Shown here: one piece after another, positions 49,509 to 60,891 of the stretch
Layout: every line of letters starts with the position of its first letter
How positions within the stretch are numbered: the stretch's first letter is position 1
DNA from: Utricularia gibba
Taxonomy: Eukaryota; Streptophyta; Magnoliopsida; Lamiales; Lentibulariaceae
DNA: 64,000 nt
Assembly: GCA_002189035.1 (NCBI GenBank)
Contig: NEEC01000025.1
Span: 62,001 to 126,000, forward strand
Direction: 5' to 3'
Made by a program: the position numbers and the translations under genes
The notes under the pieces: model-generated
The model's database searches: none
Seen by the model: only the letters and a program-made list of their open reading frames with translations
Told to the model about the DNA's origin: nothing

Positions 49509-49516
49509 ATTTATAT
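49509..49516 (-). promoter_or_regulatory. Putative TATA box of CP12
   Basis: ATATAAAT on the minus strand starts about 44 bases upstream of the CP12 ATG. If used, transcription would start only about 10 bases before the start codon, an unusually short leader. Another start further upstream is possible. Confidence 0.4.
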
Positions 49517-49547
49517 CATCGACGGGACGAAAGGCGATCACAATAAT

Positions 49548-49562
49548 CTTATCCGCCACGTG
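49548..49562 (-). promoter_or_regulatory. Adjacent G-box and I-box light-response module of CP12
   Basis: On the minus strand the bases read CACGTGGCGGATAAG: a CACGTG G-box (49557-49562) followed three bases later by a GATAAG I-box (49548-49553), 75-90 bases upstream of the CP12 ATG. This pairing is the classic light-responsive module of rbcS-type promoters, bound by bZIP/PIF/HY5-type and MYB-like factors. Confidence 0.6.
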
Positions 49563-49639
49563 TAATTTATCAATTCTAAAAAATGATAATTTCTTTGGGA
49601 TAACAAAATAGACAAAATATCTGCTGAATAGCCTTCATG

Positions 49640-51682
49640 CTACACCCCGACGCATTCATGGATTGCCTTGTAGCACTGCAGGCTGCAAATGGGAAGCCTC
49701 GACTTCGAATCCCTGTACTTGTACGGATTCCGGCACGACGGACCGGCGCAGGTCTCGCGGGAGGAGGATACCTGAGACAACAAGAGGCGTAAGCAACGGT
49801 GATGAAGGGTAGAGCTCAAAGATCTTCTGTGCAGAAACGAAGTGCATTCATTCCCCTACTGCGATGGGTTCGGGTCGAAGATCTTCGGAAAACCCATTTC
49901 TCGGGGGAATGTGACGGTTGTTCCCGTCGGTCCCAGGACTGTTCTGATGGTGCATGATGCCAGCAAATGGGCAGTGGCTATCTTCTCCTTCGCCAACTCC
50001 TCCTGTCTTTTCTTTATTTTCTCTTCTCTCTTCTTTCTGCTTGAATCTTGTCCAAGGATTTTCCTAATCGCCTCTTGCTGTAAGTTTCAAATCCAACTTC
50101 CTTGAGCCCATTAACTGAAAGTAGGTATAAACTGTGATGAAACAAAAAGGGAAAGGGAACCTCGGTTTCTCGGGCTGCTTTCTCATTCATCAGTCTTCGT
50201 CTTTGAGCAGCTTCAGCCTTTTTTGCTTGTTGCTCTGTTTCAGACAACTTCTCCTTTCGCTCTGATGATGGCATTGTTAAATAGATGGGGTTATGGAGCA
50301 TAACTCAGACGACAGAAATATCTCACTTACTTCGACTGGGAGCTGGTGGTAAGCCATCTGGGAACTCAATTTGGCATGCACCAGCTACTGAAGAAGGATC
50401 CTCCTTCCGTAGAAGGGCTCGCTGACGAGTTGTCAAAGCCACTTCCCTTTTTTGTTCTGCTGGCACCTCCGATGGATCTTTCCTTGACCTTTTCTTCTTC
50501 CCACTATCGTGCTCAGAATCAGAAAACGAACCTTCTTCCTCATGTGCTACCTCTCCAGGTCTGCACTTCTTAACATCTCTTCCACCTCTGGGATCCTCTG
50601 CACTTTCAAATTTCCTTCCCTTTTGTGCATCCGAGTCCTTGTATCCTGACATCTTCGAACTCTTGAGCTTCTCCAGGTACCGGATCTCATCATCCTCTGA
50701 ATCTTCATCAAAGTCATCTGCTCTCCTTCTACGCCCCCTTTTGCTCTTCCGGACTGCATCTAACTTATTGCCGTTTTCCTCTACAGCATTCTTCGTTGAT
50801 TTCCTCCCCACATCCTCCCTGGATGTGCTGAAATTATTCGTAAAATCCTTCCAGCGAACACCTTGCAAGCTACTCTTCTTATCCATATGTGGAGAATGAT
50901 GTTCAGTAGAATCACCCTGCAACCAAAAAGTGACAAAAATATCAAATTACAGTAATCGGATTCCAATACAAGAGATTTCCTCATGCATAGGACACAAGAA
51001 GGCCATGAAAGATGCACCACCATACCAAAATGCAGCTAAAAAAACTAAAAAATGCTACAAACCTAGGCAAAACAACACAGAGATGCATAATGCATAGTTG
51101 ATACTTTTGTATTCTTGCGATCGGACAACTAAGCAGAATCAATCTCTAGGAAACAGTCAACAAGGATATAACCTTACAATCCAAGCACGCATTGCTTGCA
51201 ATCTATCATACTTCTTCCAGTAGCGCTAACTAAGATTCAGCACTACCGGCTGAACGTGACACATTGTCAATGTGGTATATATGCGAGGAAGAAAAAAACA
51301 AAAAAACCTGATGAATTAGCCTCCGTTTTTGATGAGCATTATCAGATTGCTGATTCCCCTTTACAGGAGCTCGGTTGCTTGATGGCCCATTGGTTGCACC
51401 ACCAACCTTCAATTTCACCTTCTTTTGGACGTTCCCAAGTGCTGCGCCTTCACTTGCATCAGCGCATGGAACTGATTCATCACGGAAAGGCCGTGAAAAA
51501 CACTGATTCATTCTTCCACTAGAGTTACCATCAATAGTCTCATCAATCGAGACATCATTCACGTCATCGAAAACGGGTGGTGATGACAACGATGAATGAT
51601 CAGGAAGTGATTGCACCTCAGGTTTTGGTCGCCGTGAGGTTTGACTTCTCTTTTTCTTTAGAGTACATCTGGAAGACTCCAT
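49640..51682 (-). CDS. INO80 chromatin-remodelling subunit B-like protein (PAPA-1 plus zf-HIT), frameshifted last exon
   Basis: Five exons: 51682-51308, 50916-50331, 50261-50161, 50077-49860, 49771-49640. With one base restored the protein is 470 residues. The N-terminal half is acidic/basic low complexity with a nuclear-localisation-like KSKRGRRRRADDFDED. The PAPA-1 region follows: LTTRQRALLRKE, PSRSKRKEKLSETEQQAKKAEAAQRRR, and EAIRKILGQDSSRKKREEK. Then a zf-HIT finger with CAGPSC, NPYKYRDSKSRLPICSLQCYKAIHEC. In yeast and animals IES2/INO80B stimulates INO80 ATPase and nucleosome sliding. In exon 5 the frame entering from exon 4 (CCT CCT CCC) is one C short at 49759-49761; without it the zinc finger falls out of frame. 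Confidence 0.88.
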
Positions 51683-52591
51683 CTTTACAGAATGCTTCCG
51701 AATCCTGATCCAAAAATCACATCTTTTAAAAATAAACTTCAAGGCAGAAATCATTACAGAACTAACGACACTGATTCCTGTAACCTCTAAAACATAAAAT
51801 CTACAATCACAGAGAGATGTAAGTATCAGCTCAAACCCATGTCTCGGATCGATTCAAGCAACCGGCTTTCCAAACAAAGGAGGAAAAGAGCCAGCATAAA
51901 TCCAACAACACAGCACATATTCAGCGAAAACAATCTACTTGGAGAAAACGGAAAGCCAATACCCCTCACATTGACTCGACGACGCCCAAACCCATCATCA
52001 AACAACAAAAAACACAAGAAACATCGACATAACGCGAAGTCAAACACGAATTACCCGAAACAACGCACGACGCGAAGAGCCCACGATCGAGATCACCAAG
52101 ATCAAGATCGGAGAATCGATCGTTGAATAAATTTCCAAACACGGTTGGTACAGAATTCGCTTCTAGGGTTGTAGTTGTGGAAGATGCGGGAAGGAGGATA
52201 ACAACGATGGAGGTGGGAATTGGTAATGGTATTGCTATACTCAATTTCTCCTCCATGCTGCGTGCGTGTATGAGTGTGTGTGGACTATGTAGGATCTCCC
52301 AACCTATACGGGCCCTCGGGTTGGATTTCTGGATCCTGTCCTCTTGAGTTCAGTGTACTGTTCGCCTTTCCCCTTCTCCATGGTGTTATTCTCCTTCGCT
52401 GCAACTACATGTAACATGGCGCAGGTTTGCTTCACGCGCACGGTTTTTTTTTTAAAAAAAAAAAAAACTATTTTTCTCACTGTTTGATTTTATTATTTTT
52501 CTGTTTTCGTATTATTTTGAAAATAATAATAATAAGGCTCTTGTGAGTGAAGTTCATACAGAAGACAGGAATTTGAGACTAGGGTTTCAAG
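51683..52591. other. Divergent promoter region between PAPA-1-like and RH24 genes
   Basis: Contains a likely 5'UTR intron of the PAPA-1-like gene (acceptor just before 51682) and the RH24 promoter. A T10-A14 homopolymer junction lies near 52445-52470. No gene is supported; frames at 51826-52256 have no similarity. Confidence 0.4.
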
Positions 52592-55561
52592 ATGTCGAAG
52601 AGGAAGTTCGGATTCGAAGGGTTTGGGGTCAATCGGCAAGCAACTTACGACTTCGAGCGGTCGCAGACGCTTCAGCGGCTATATGTTCCTCCGTCAGCTA
52701 GAGGCGGAGGAGGGGGTGACGGCGACGATGACGCGGATCTGGAAAACATAGAATATGCTGAGGAACAGAGGGATGAGCCCAGGGACGCAGGTGATGAGAA
52801 AATTGACGTGAAGAGGAAATTGATCCTCTGGACGCGTTTATGAATGGGCTGCAGGAGGAGATGAAGGCTGCACCGCCACCTAAGGGGAAGAAGTTGGATA
52901 AGTATGAAGATGATGTGGAAGATGATCCTATGGAGAGTTTTCTCAAGTCGAAGAAGGATGTTGGATTGCAATTAGCGGCAGATGCCTTGCACGCGGGGTA
53001 TAATTCGGATGAGGAGGTTTATGCTGCAGCGAAAGCGGTGGATGCTGGCCTGCTAGATTATGATTCTGATGATAATCCTATTGTTACCGATAAGAAAAAG
53101 ATCGAGCCGATTCCTGCTCTTGACCATTCTTCGATTGAATACGAAGCATTCAACAAGGATTTCTACGAGGAGAAGCCTTCAATATCGGGTAACTCTAATT
53201 CCATGGTTTAAAGAATCTTTCCTTTATGGTTTCCAGTGGTTTTGCTATATCTTTGTGTGTGTGCGTGTGTATTTGTTGCTTCTGCTGTCCATGAAGGCAC
53301 TGACCAATCTGGCTTATAGGAATGAGTGATGAGGATGTTGCCGAGTACAGGAAGAGTGTAGCTATCCGAGTTTCAGGTTTTGATGTTCCACGGCCAATTA
53401 AGGCATTTGAAGATTGTGGCTTTTCTATTGAGCTGATGAAGGCCATCGCGAAACAAGCGTATGAAAAGCCCACACCTATACAATGCCAAGCTTTACCCAT
53501 CGTACTTTCTGGGAGAGATGTAATTGGGATTGCAAAAACTGGATCAGGAAAAACTGCATCATTTGTACTTCCCATGATCGTTCATATCATGGATCAACCT
53601 GAGCTTGGTAAAGAAGAAGGTCCCATTGGTGTGATTTGTGCTCCCACCAGGGAACTGGCTCATCAAATATATTTAGAAGCTAAGAAATTCTCCAAAGTTC
53701 ATGGTATTCGAATTGCTGCAGTTTACGGTGGAATGTCTAAGTTGGATCAGTTTAAAGAACTCAAATCAGGATGTGAGATAGTTGTGGCTACTCCAGGAAG
53801 GTTGATTGACATGATCAAAATGAAAGCACTAAACATGCTGAGAGCAACATATCTAGTACTTGATGAAGCTGATAGAATGTTTGACCTTGGATTTGAGCCA
53901 CAGATAAGATCTATAGTAGGTCAGATTAGGCCAGATCGCCAGACATTGCTTTTCTCAGCCACCATGCCTCGTAAAGTTGAAAAGCTTGCTAGGGAAATCC
54001 TATCTGACCCTGTAAGAGTAACAGTGGGAGAAGTGGGTATGGCCAATGAGGATATAACACAAGTTGTTCACGTGGTACCTTCAGATGCTGAAAAGATGCC
54101 ATGGCTAATTGAGAAGCTCCCTGGGATGATTGATGAAGGTGATGTGCTTGTTTTTGCTTCCAAAAAGGCCACTGTGGATCAAGTTGAAGCTCAACTTGTG
54201 CAAAGAAGCTTTAAAGTTGCATCGTTGCATGGTGACAAAGATCAAACTTCTCGTATGGAGATATTGCAGAAATTCAAATCGGGAACATACCATGTCCTGG
54301 TTGCCACTGATGTTGCTGCTAGGGGGCTTGACATCAAATCTATTAAGTCTGTGGTTAACTTTGACATAGCAAAGGACATGGACATGCATGTGCATCGAAT
54401 TGGAAGGACAGGTCGGGCTGGTGACAAAGATGGGGTTGCCTACACACTCATAACTCACAAGGAATCCAGATTTGCTGGTGAATTGGTCAACAGTTTGGTT
54501 GCTGCAGGCCAAAATGTGTCAAAGGAACTCATGGATCTGGCAATGAAGGTGAGCACACGTGCTTCGTTTTTGTTGTGTGAAAACATTCTTGCAAGCAGAG
54601 GCCTCACAATTGCGGGGTTTTGTTTCTACCGTATTTTCTGCATCTCATATTCCTGGGTTTTCTGATTCACAGGATGGAAGGTTCAGGTCCAAACGTGATG
54701 CTCGAAAAGGAGGTAGGGTGATTTTCTTTTTCTAGGCTGTCCAGGTTTTTTTTTTTTTTTTGTAGGTAAAAGGGCGTATACTTTTGCCAGTCATGCACTC
54801 GTTGATATCTTTTGCTTTCATGCTCATTTATCCGAATCCAAGACTGTCTAAGCTCAGGCATTCCATCCGAAGTATGCAAAATTCCAGGCCTTCTGATGAT
54901 AACTTCCCCTGCAGGTGGAAAAAGAGCCAAGGGGAGGGAGGTGGTAGTAGAGGTGTACGAGGGGTTGATTTTGGTCTGGGAATTGGGTACAGCGTAGAAT
55001 CTAATCATCCATCAAATGCACCTTCTGTGCGTTCTGCAGCAGTTAATTCACTGAAGGCAGGAATGATGGCTCAATTCAGGAGTAACTTCGTCCCTGCATC
55101 ATCTAATTCGGAGAACCAATTTCTACAGAACAATACAAATGTGCAAACAAATAGAAGAGTGTTGTCCGGTTTTGTGTCAGGTGGGACAATTGGTGGTGAC
55201 GTTTATGCTGCTAAGATAAACAGTTCTCCTTCAGCGGCTGCACCCTCATCGAGTACTCCTACGACAAGAGAAAATTCCAAACCAGCTCAGCCTGATAGGT
55301 ATCTTTTATGTGCTTAACATTCATTCATTCAGTATTGCGCTGGCGTAGTTAACCTCCTTAATGAGCTAGTCTTGGTGGGTTGGTCGTCTTGTTAAATTAT
55401 CATCAAACTGCCCTTATTCTGGCATCCCCTACGTGTTCTATTTTCATGCCGTAGCTATTTTGACGCCCAGGCACTTCACATCCTTACGCGTTACCACTTT
55501 GTTTCTTGGTTCCAGAGATAAAGCAAGAGAAAGGCGTAGACCATCTGGTTGGGATCGTTAG
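52592..55561 (+). CDS. RH24: DEAD-box RNA helicase RH24 (DDX42-like), two frameshifts
   Basis: Five exons: 52592-53188, 53320-54548, 54673-54712, 54915-55298, 55516-55561. With two bases restored the protein is 765 residues, close to the Arabidopsis RH24 length I recall. The N-terminus MSKRKFGFEGFGVNRQATY is family-specific. Helicase motifs in order: Q motif (FEDCGFS..PTPIQCQALP), AKTGSGKT (Walker A), PTRELAHQ, TPGRLIDMI, DEADRMFD, SATMPR, ATDVAARGLDIKSI, and HRIGRTGRAG. A Gly/Ser-rich tail follows. DDX42-type helicases are nuclear and linked to U2 snRNP/spliceosome assembly. One base is missing at 52811-52812 (AA for AAA, between GACGTG and GAGGAA), and one at 54919-54923 (A5 for A6 after GTGG). 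Splice phases before and after agree only with these repairs. Confidence 0.94.
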
Positions 55562-55765
55562 AGCACCAGTCCACAACAATTTCAACCGCCTTTGCTGTTG
55601 TATCATTTTTTATGTGGGGCGCTTGGTGTAGCTCATGTTTCGTAGAAGGCTCGAAGTTCAGTGATGATGATTTCGCTCGCTATAAGAAAGTTCATGTTTA
55701 AAGGTTGCAGCGCTCTATATTTGAACTCAATGGTGGCTGTGCAACTTCTCCGACAATGGCTTCCT

Positions 55766-57123
55766 CTAAGCACTGGGGCAACTCGACGGCTCACCGCCAC
55801 GGTTAATTCTACGACGATTAGCACTTGGGCAAATGTCGAGGCAACTCTCCCTAAGCGCGCTGTCATCTTCTGGGTTTGGTGGGATCACTCCAAACTTGAA
55901 CTGCCATTGTGGGAAACAAGGGCTCAGTTGAATCAAACGAAAGAGCCAGGGGAAATCTTCCTTCGGAAAAATGCAAAAGCAACACCTGACACGAGTAGTC
56001 TGCGAAGTTGGGCTCCATCAGCAGAGGAACTCCCATGTACTCTTTGAAAAATGCCTGCATGTCATGAAGAACGGTAAGATGACTAAGGTGTCGAGAAAAG
56101 TGTTTGTGAGGATGATTCACCTGCGTGGGAAGCTTGCAGGTGTTGATGCATACTCCCACACATTTGCTCTCTTCCAAGTACTTGCACTTCTCAACCAAAA
56201 CCTACATGAATGAATGAATGAATGCCAAGTTGCAAGGCAAGTATCCAGATGAGGAGGATTCAGGTATGTGAAGCAGAAAGGAAAAGATTACCCCACTAGT
56301 CCACGAGGCACCATCAGCAACATCTACAGAGTTAACTGAACATCTTCCCATGAGCCATTGGCATGAGAATACAGTTACCCTGGCTGATAACAAGCAGGCA
56401 GTTACCTTGATTGCTATCTACCCTCCATGATCAGAACTGCACTTTCGTTAAGTGACAAGGAAAGAAGGCACTTACCTACCATTTCAGCAGCCACTCTACC
56501 TCCGGCAATGGGAGAAATCAGCTTCCTGTAGAGCTCCAGCAACAATGGAGGGAAGAGTGACACCAGTATCCTTACCTACAACAGGGATACCGTAGGAAGA
56601 ATCATTTGCTGCTTCTAATGCATCTTTTGAATTTTGCTAAATCGCAAGGAAATGGAGGGAGGGTACGGCGATTTCAGTCGCTTCGGACTTGGAACGGCCG
56701 ATCAATAGGCGGTGTGCTATATCAATCAATCCATCGTATCCAGGTTTCTTCGAGTCCCAACCACTCTTCTGTGAGCCATCAGTAAATCCTTCCGTAACCT
56801 ATGTAACACACGTAACTGGATCCGAAATACTAACCTCCGCCATTCTTGTGCGAAAAACCTTCAAAAAGACCTCGTCCAGGAACCCTGGCAAATACTCCTC
56901 TGCAATCGGTTTGGCATCAGTTGCCTTGACCTATCGGGAGAGAGCTTATATCAGTCGATTTTTTTTTGTTTTTTGGAGATTTCTCGTGAGCTAGCGAGAA
57001 ACGAAGCTATCTTACCGAATGAGATTGCGTGGAGAAGCGTGAAGCTAGGGAAGACGAATCGTTGATCAGGGGATACAGACGAGGAATGACGGCCGGAAGT
57101 GGCCGGACACTGAGCACCGCCAT
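55766..57123 (-). CDS. DWARF27-like (DUF4033) plastid protein, carotenoid isomerase family
   Basis: Eight exons close in frame to 260 residues: 57123-57016, 56930-56835, 56768-56667, 56575-56476, 56383-56292, 56201-56121, 56054-55986, 55900-55766. The N-terminus (MAVLSVRPLPAVIPRLYPL..SSSLASRF) looks like a plastid transit peptide. DUF4033 marks: KSGWDSKKPGYDGLIDIAHRL, LFPPLLLELYRKLISPIAGGRVAAEMV, SCQWLMGRCSVNSVD, LVEKCKYLEESKCVGVCINTCKLPTQ, FFKEYMGVPLLMEPNFADYSCQ, and a Cys-rich tail. D27 is an iron-containing all-trans/9-cis beta-carotene isomerase that starts strigolactone synthesis; D27-like paralogues act on related carotenoids. The second intron is only 66 bases. The gene converges with RH24 and is divergent from GUN1. 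Confidence 0.9.
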
Positions 57124-57411
57124 AAACGTCCTAGAATCCTGATTATCGGATTATACTGCCAACCAAGGTTGAGGTAACCGCGGTTGGGTTGAGAAATTGA
57201 ACTATGGTTACGAAAATTTGTTGTAATATTCTTAAAAAAAATGACGAAAATCTACTAGGATTTACCCGACCTTTACGGACGGCTGACCTGAGCTGCTTTG
57301 ATATCCATTCGGTCCAAACAGAGGACGAGGAGGAGTGAGAGTAAAAAGGAAGTGAACTTTTTTCTTCTTGTTTTTGTTTTATTTATTATCTTCTACGGTG
57401 GCTCGCAGTCG

Positions 57412-60254
57412 ATGGCTTCCTCGACGCCGCCGCCGCCGCATTGCGCGTTGACAACGGCGAAGCCTTACCCGGGCCACCACTTCCACCACCCGCAGAACCA
57501 TCATCGGCGGGGCTCTACGCAACAGCACCGCAGCTGGGCCCCCAGAAGTTTTCCTTGAACAAGAACGATGCTTCTAAAGCCGCCGCCGCCGCCGCCAGAC
57601 TACCTCCAGCGTCCGCCGCAGCTGGGCCCTGTTTGTCAGTTACTGATTTCTCGAGCCGCCGTTCCACGAGGTTTGTTTCGAAAATGCATTTCGGGCGCCC
57701 CAGATCCGCTGCCTCCACTCGCCATTCGGCTGCCGCAGCGGAGGCGCTTGAGACGATTGTGTGTGGCGGAGAGGGAGTCGGTATGGATACCATTTTGCGT
57801 AGTTATGAATCAAAGCTGTGTGCTTCGGATGATTATAATTATCTGCTTCGTGAGTTGGGGAACAGGGGGGATTGGCTTAGGGCGATGCAATGTTTTGAAT
57901 TCGCCACCAGCCGTGAGAAGCGGAGAAACGAGCTGGGGAAATTGGGTACCTCCATGATCAGTACCCTTGGCAGATTGGGAAAAGTTGAATTGGCTAAGAA
58001 GGTGTTTGATACTGCTGTGAATGAGGGCTATGGGAATACTGTTTATGCATATTCCGCTTTGATTAGTGCTTATGCCAAGAGTGGGTACTGTGATGAGGCG
58101 ATTGGAGTGTTTGAGAGTATGAAAGATTACGGCTTGAAGCCAAATTTAATTACTTACAATGCTTTGATTGATGCTTGTGGTAAAGGGGGTGGTGATTATA
58201 AGAGGGCCATAGAGATTTTTGATGATATGCTGCGTAATGGGATGCAGCCTGATAGAATTACCTACAATTCACTGCTTGCAGTTTGCAGTGGTGCTGGATT
58301 GTGGGAGACTGCTAGAAATCTATTTGATGAGATGGTTTATCGAGGAATAGATCAAGATATTTATACGTACAACATCCTTTTGGATGCTGCTTGTGGTGGT
58401 GGCCATATGGACATTGCTTTTGAGATAATGGCCGAGATGCCGGCAAAGAACATTATGCCCAACGAAGTAACATATAGTACAGTTATCCGTGGTTGTGCCA
58501 AGGCTGGCAGACTAGATAGGGCGCTGAATTTATTCACTGAGATGAAGATGGCTGGTATTAAACTGGACAGGGTATCTTATAATACTCTGGTTGCTATTTA
58601 TGCGAACCTTGGCAGATTTGAAGAGGCTTTTGCAGTGGCAGAGGAAATGGAGAAGTTTGGGATCAAAAAGGATGTGGTTACCTATAATGCTTTATTGGAT
58701 GGTTTCGGTAAACAATGGATGTATGGTAGAGTGAAGGCTTTATTTGCTGAGATGAAAAGGGAAAGGCTTTCTCCTAACTTACTAACATACTCAACATTGA
58801 TCAGTGTGTATTTGAAGGGAGGTTTATCTGAAGATTCATTTGAACTGTACAAAGAATTTAAGCAGCAGGGCCTCAAGGCGGATGTTGTTTTCTACAGTAA
58901 ACTGATTGATGCATTGTGCAAGAAGGGGCTAGTGGAATTATCTGCACGGTTGCTTGAGGAGATGATGAAGCTAGGCATCCATCCTAATGTTGTTACCTAC
59001 AACTCAATAATCAATGCATTTGGGCATTCAGAACTCGATGATCATGGGGTAGTTGCAGTACCGCCATTGTCTTCTCAACATATTGCTGATGACATTGCAG
59101 CACACGATGAAGACAAAATTATAGAAGTCTTCAGACACTTGGCTTCTGGAAAATCAGGCGATGAAGCCCATGAGAGAGGGAAAAAAGACTTCCGATGTGT
59201 TCTGGACATTTTCTCTAGCATGCATGAGATGCAAATAAAGCCTAATGTTGTCACCTTCTCAGCAATTCTTAATGCTTGCAGGTACGCTGATTATCGCTTA
59301 ATATATGAGACTTCAGCAAGTTTGCTTATCACTTGCAGCGCACACCTTACATCAGTGTCTTCAGCTCTTCATAAAGTTTCTACCTTTGCAGCCACTGTAA
59401 CTCATTTGAAGATGCTTCACTGCTGCTAGAGGAATTGCGCCTTTTCGATAACCAAGTTTACGGAGTTGCCTACGGCCTTCTTATGGGTTATGATGAACAT
59501 ACTTGGTCTAGAGCTGTGACACTGTTCGATGAGATGAAGCGCATGGACACATCGACTGCATCTGCATTTTACAATGCTTTAACAGACATGCTCTGGCACT
59601 TTGGCCAAGTAAAACTTCTATTCCAATCTGAGCTCATCTTCTATCCCCTGTTTCTGATGCACACAAATTTTCAGCTCTGTCTTATTCATCTCTGTACCTC
59701 TTTTTCCAGAAGCGGGGTGCCCAACTGGTGGTTCTTGAAGGCAAGCGTCGAGAAGTCTGGGACAACACTTGGTCCGACTCGTGCCTAGATCTGCATTTGA
59801 TGTCCTCCGGCGCTGCTCGGGCGATGGTTCACGCATGGCTCCTGAACATCCGGTCCATTCTTTTCAAAGGCCACGAGCTTCCCAAGCTGCTAAGGTATGA
59901 ACTCGCTCCGTTCTCGCAGTATCTCCATCATCTTCTCCACCGGCATTATTTACAATCCCCTTCCCTCCTGCGCGAACTACTTCCTCCAGCATTCTTACCG
60001 GCTGGGGCAAGCATAGCAAGGTTGTCGGCGATAGCGCCCTCAAGCGTTCAATCGAAGCGCTGCTGACCAGCATCGGCGCGCCATTTCGGATCGCCAAGTG
60101 CAACATGGGCCGGTTCGTTTCGACCGGAGCCGTCGTGGCGACGTGGCTGAGGCAGTCGGGGACTCAGAAAGTTCTCGTTCTTCAGGATGACAGGAGGCGT
60201 TCAGGGTGCATGAAGCTCGATCTCTCCTCTGCTTTACAACCTGCGGCGTCGTAA
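57412..60254 (+). CDS. GUN1: GUN1, plastid PPR-SMR retrograde-signalling protein, frameshift near N-terminus
   Basis: Four exons: 57412-59281, 59392-59608, 59710-59894, 59990-60254. With one base restored the product is 845 residues, somewhat shorter than Arabidopsis GUN1. It opens [20 protein letters not shown] (plastid transit-type), then [15 protein letters not shown], a region diagnostic of GUN1, then a dozen PPR motifs ([54 protein letters not shown], ...). The C-terminal SMR domain has [19 protein letters not shown] and [11 protein letters not shown]1 integrates plastid signals that repress nuclear photosynthesis genes. The ATG frame stops at 57558; the main frame has no ATG. C5 at 57539-57543 needs one more C ([12 protein letters not shown]), which joins both. 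Confidence 0.94.
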
Positions 60255-60891
60255 CATTTCCCTGATGCTGCGTCATGTATGTACAGAGAACAACTCCCAA
60301 ACGCCTCCTTTTGTCTAAATTCATGTGTTCTTATATTACTAATGTTCAACTATGTGATGTTAAAAGGTAAAGTTTTTTAGTATTAAAAATGATAAAATCA
60401 ATTAATCAAAAATAAAAATAAATGATTAAAAAGGGGGAAAAAAAAAAGAAATCGTGATTGTAACTGCTGGTCAAAGGGGGAGTTGAAGAGGGGCTAATTT
60501 CTACCGCCAGACGGACCGCGTGAGAATCCCGCGCTATCTCGCCGTGTGTCCACGTGTCATCCATCCAGGTTCCCATGATCGACGGCCTCACCCTCGCGAT
60601 CTTGTGTGGGTCCGCCAGCTTCAGGGGAGTAACCGGCACGTGGCCACAATCGCGTTGCCAAACCGGCACCTGTCGACAGAAAAGTCGCCGCATCCCCACT
60701 GGTAAACGGTTACCACACGCGACTATATAAAAACCGATTCAAGGCCGACTATCGTGGTTTTCACCACTTTGGATGATCTTGGGGAAATGACGAGAAGTTT
60801 CTTTGATTGACGACTCCGCGGAATCTTGAAGTTCTTCGTGCTTTTGAGAAGGTGACTGTTTTGTATTTTCTGTAGCTTGCGATTGGGGAGG
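60255..60891. other. GUN1 3' flank and PP2C promoter/5'UTR
   Basis: No coding exon is supported. The right part is GC-richer and holds CCACGTGTC (G-box) near 60549 and a TATA box at 60725-60731, followed by a probable 5'UTR. Confidence 0.45.
60725..60731 (+). promoter_or_regulatory. Putative TATA box of the PP2C gene
   Basis: TATATAA within GACTATATAAAAACC, about 165 bases upstream of the PP2C ATG at 60892, leaving a 5'UTR of roughly 135 bases. Confidence 0.55.

Noticed and set aside
49105-49611. 168-codon plus-strand frame opposite CP12
   Set aside because: Antisense shadow of the GC-rich CP12 coding sequence; CP12 on the minus strand is unmistakable.
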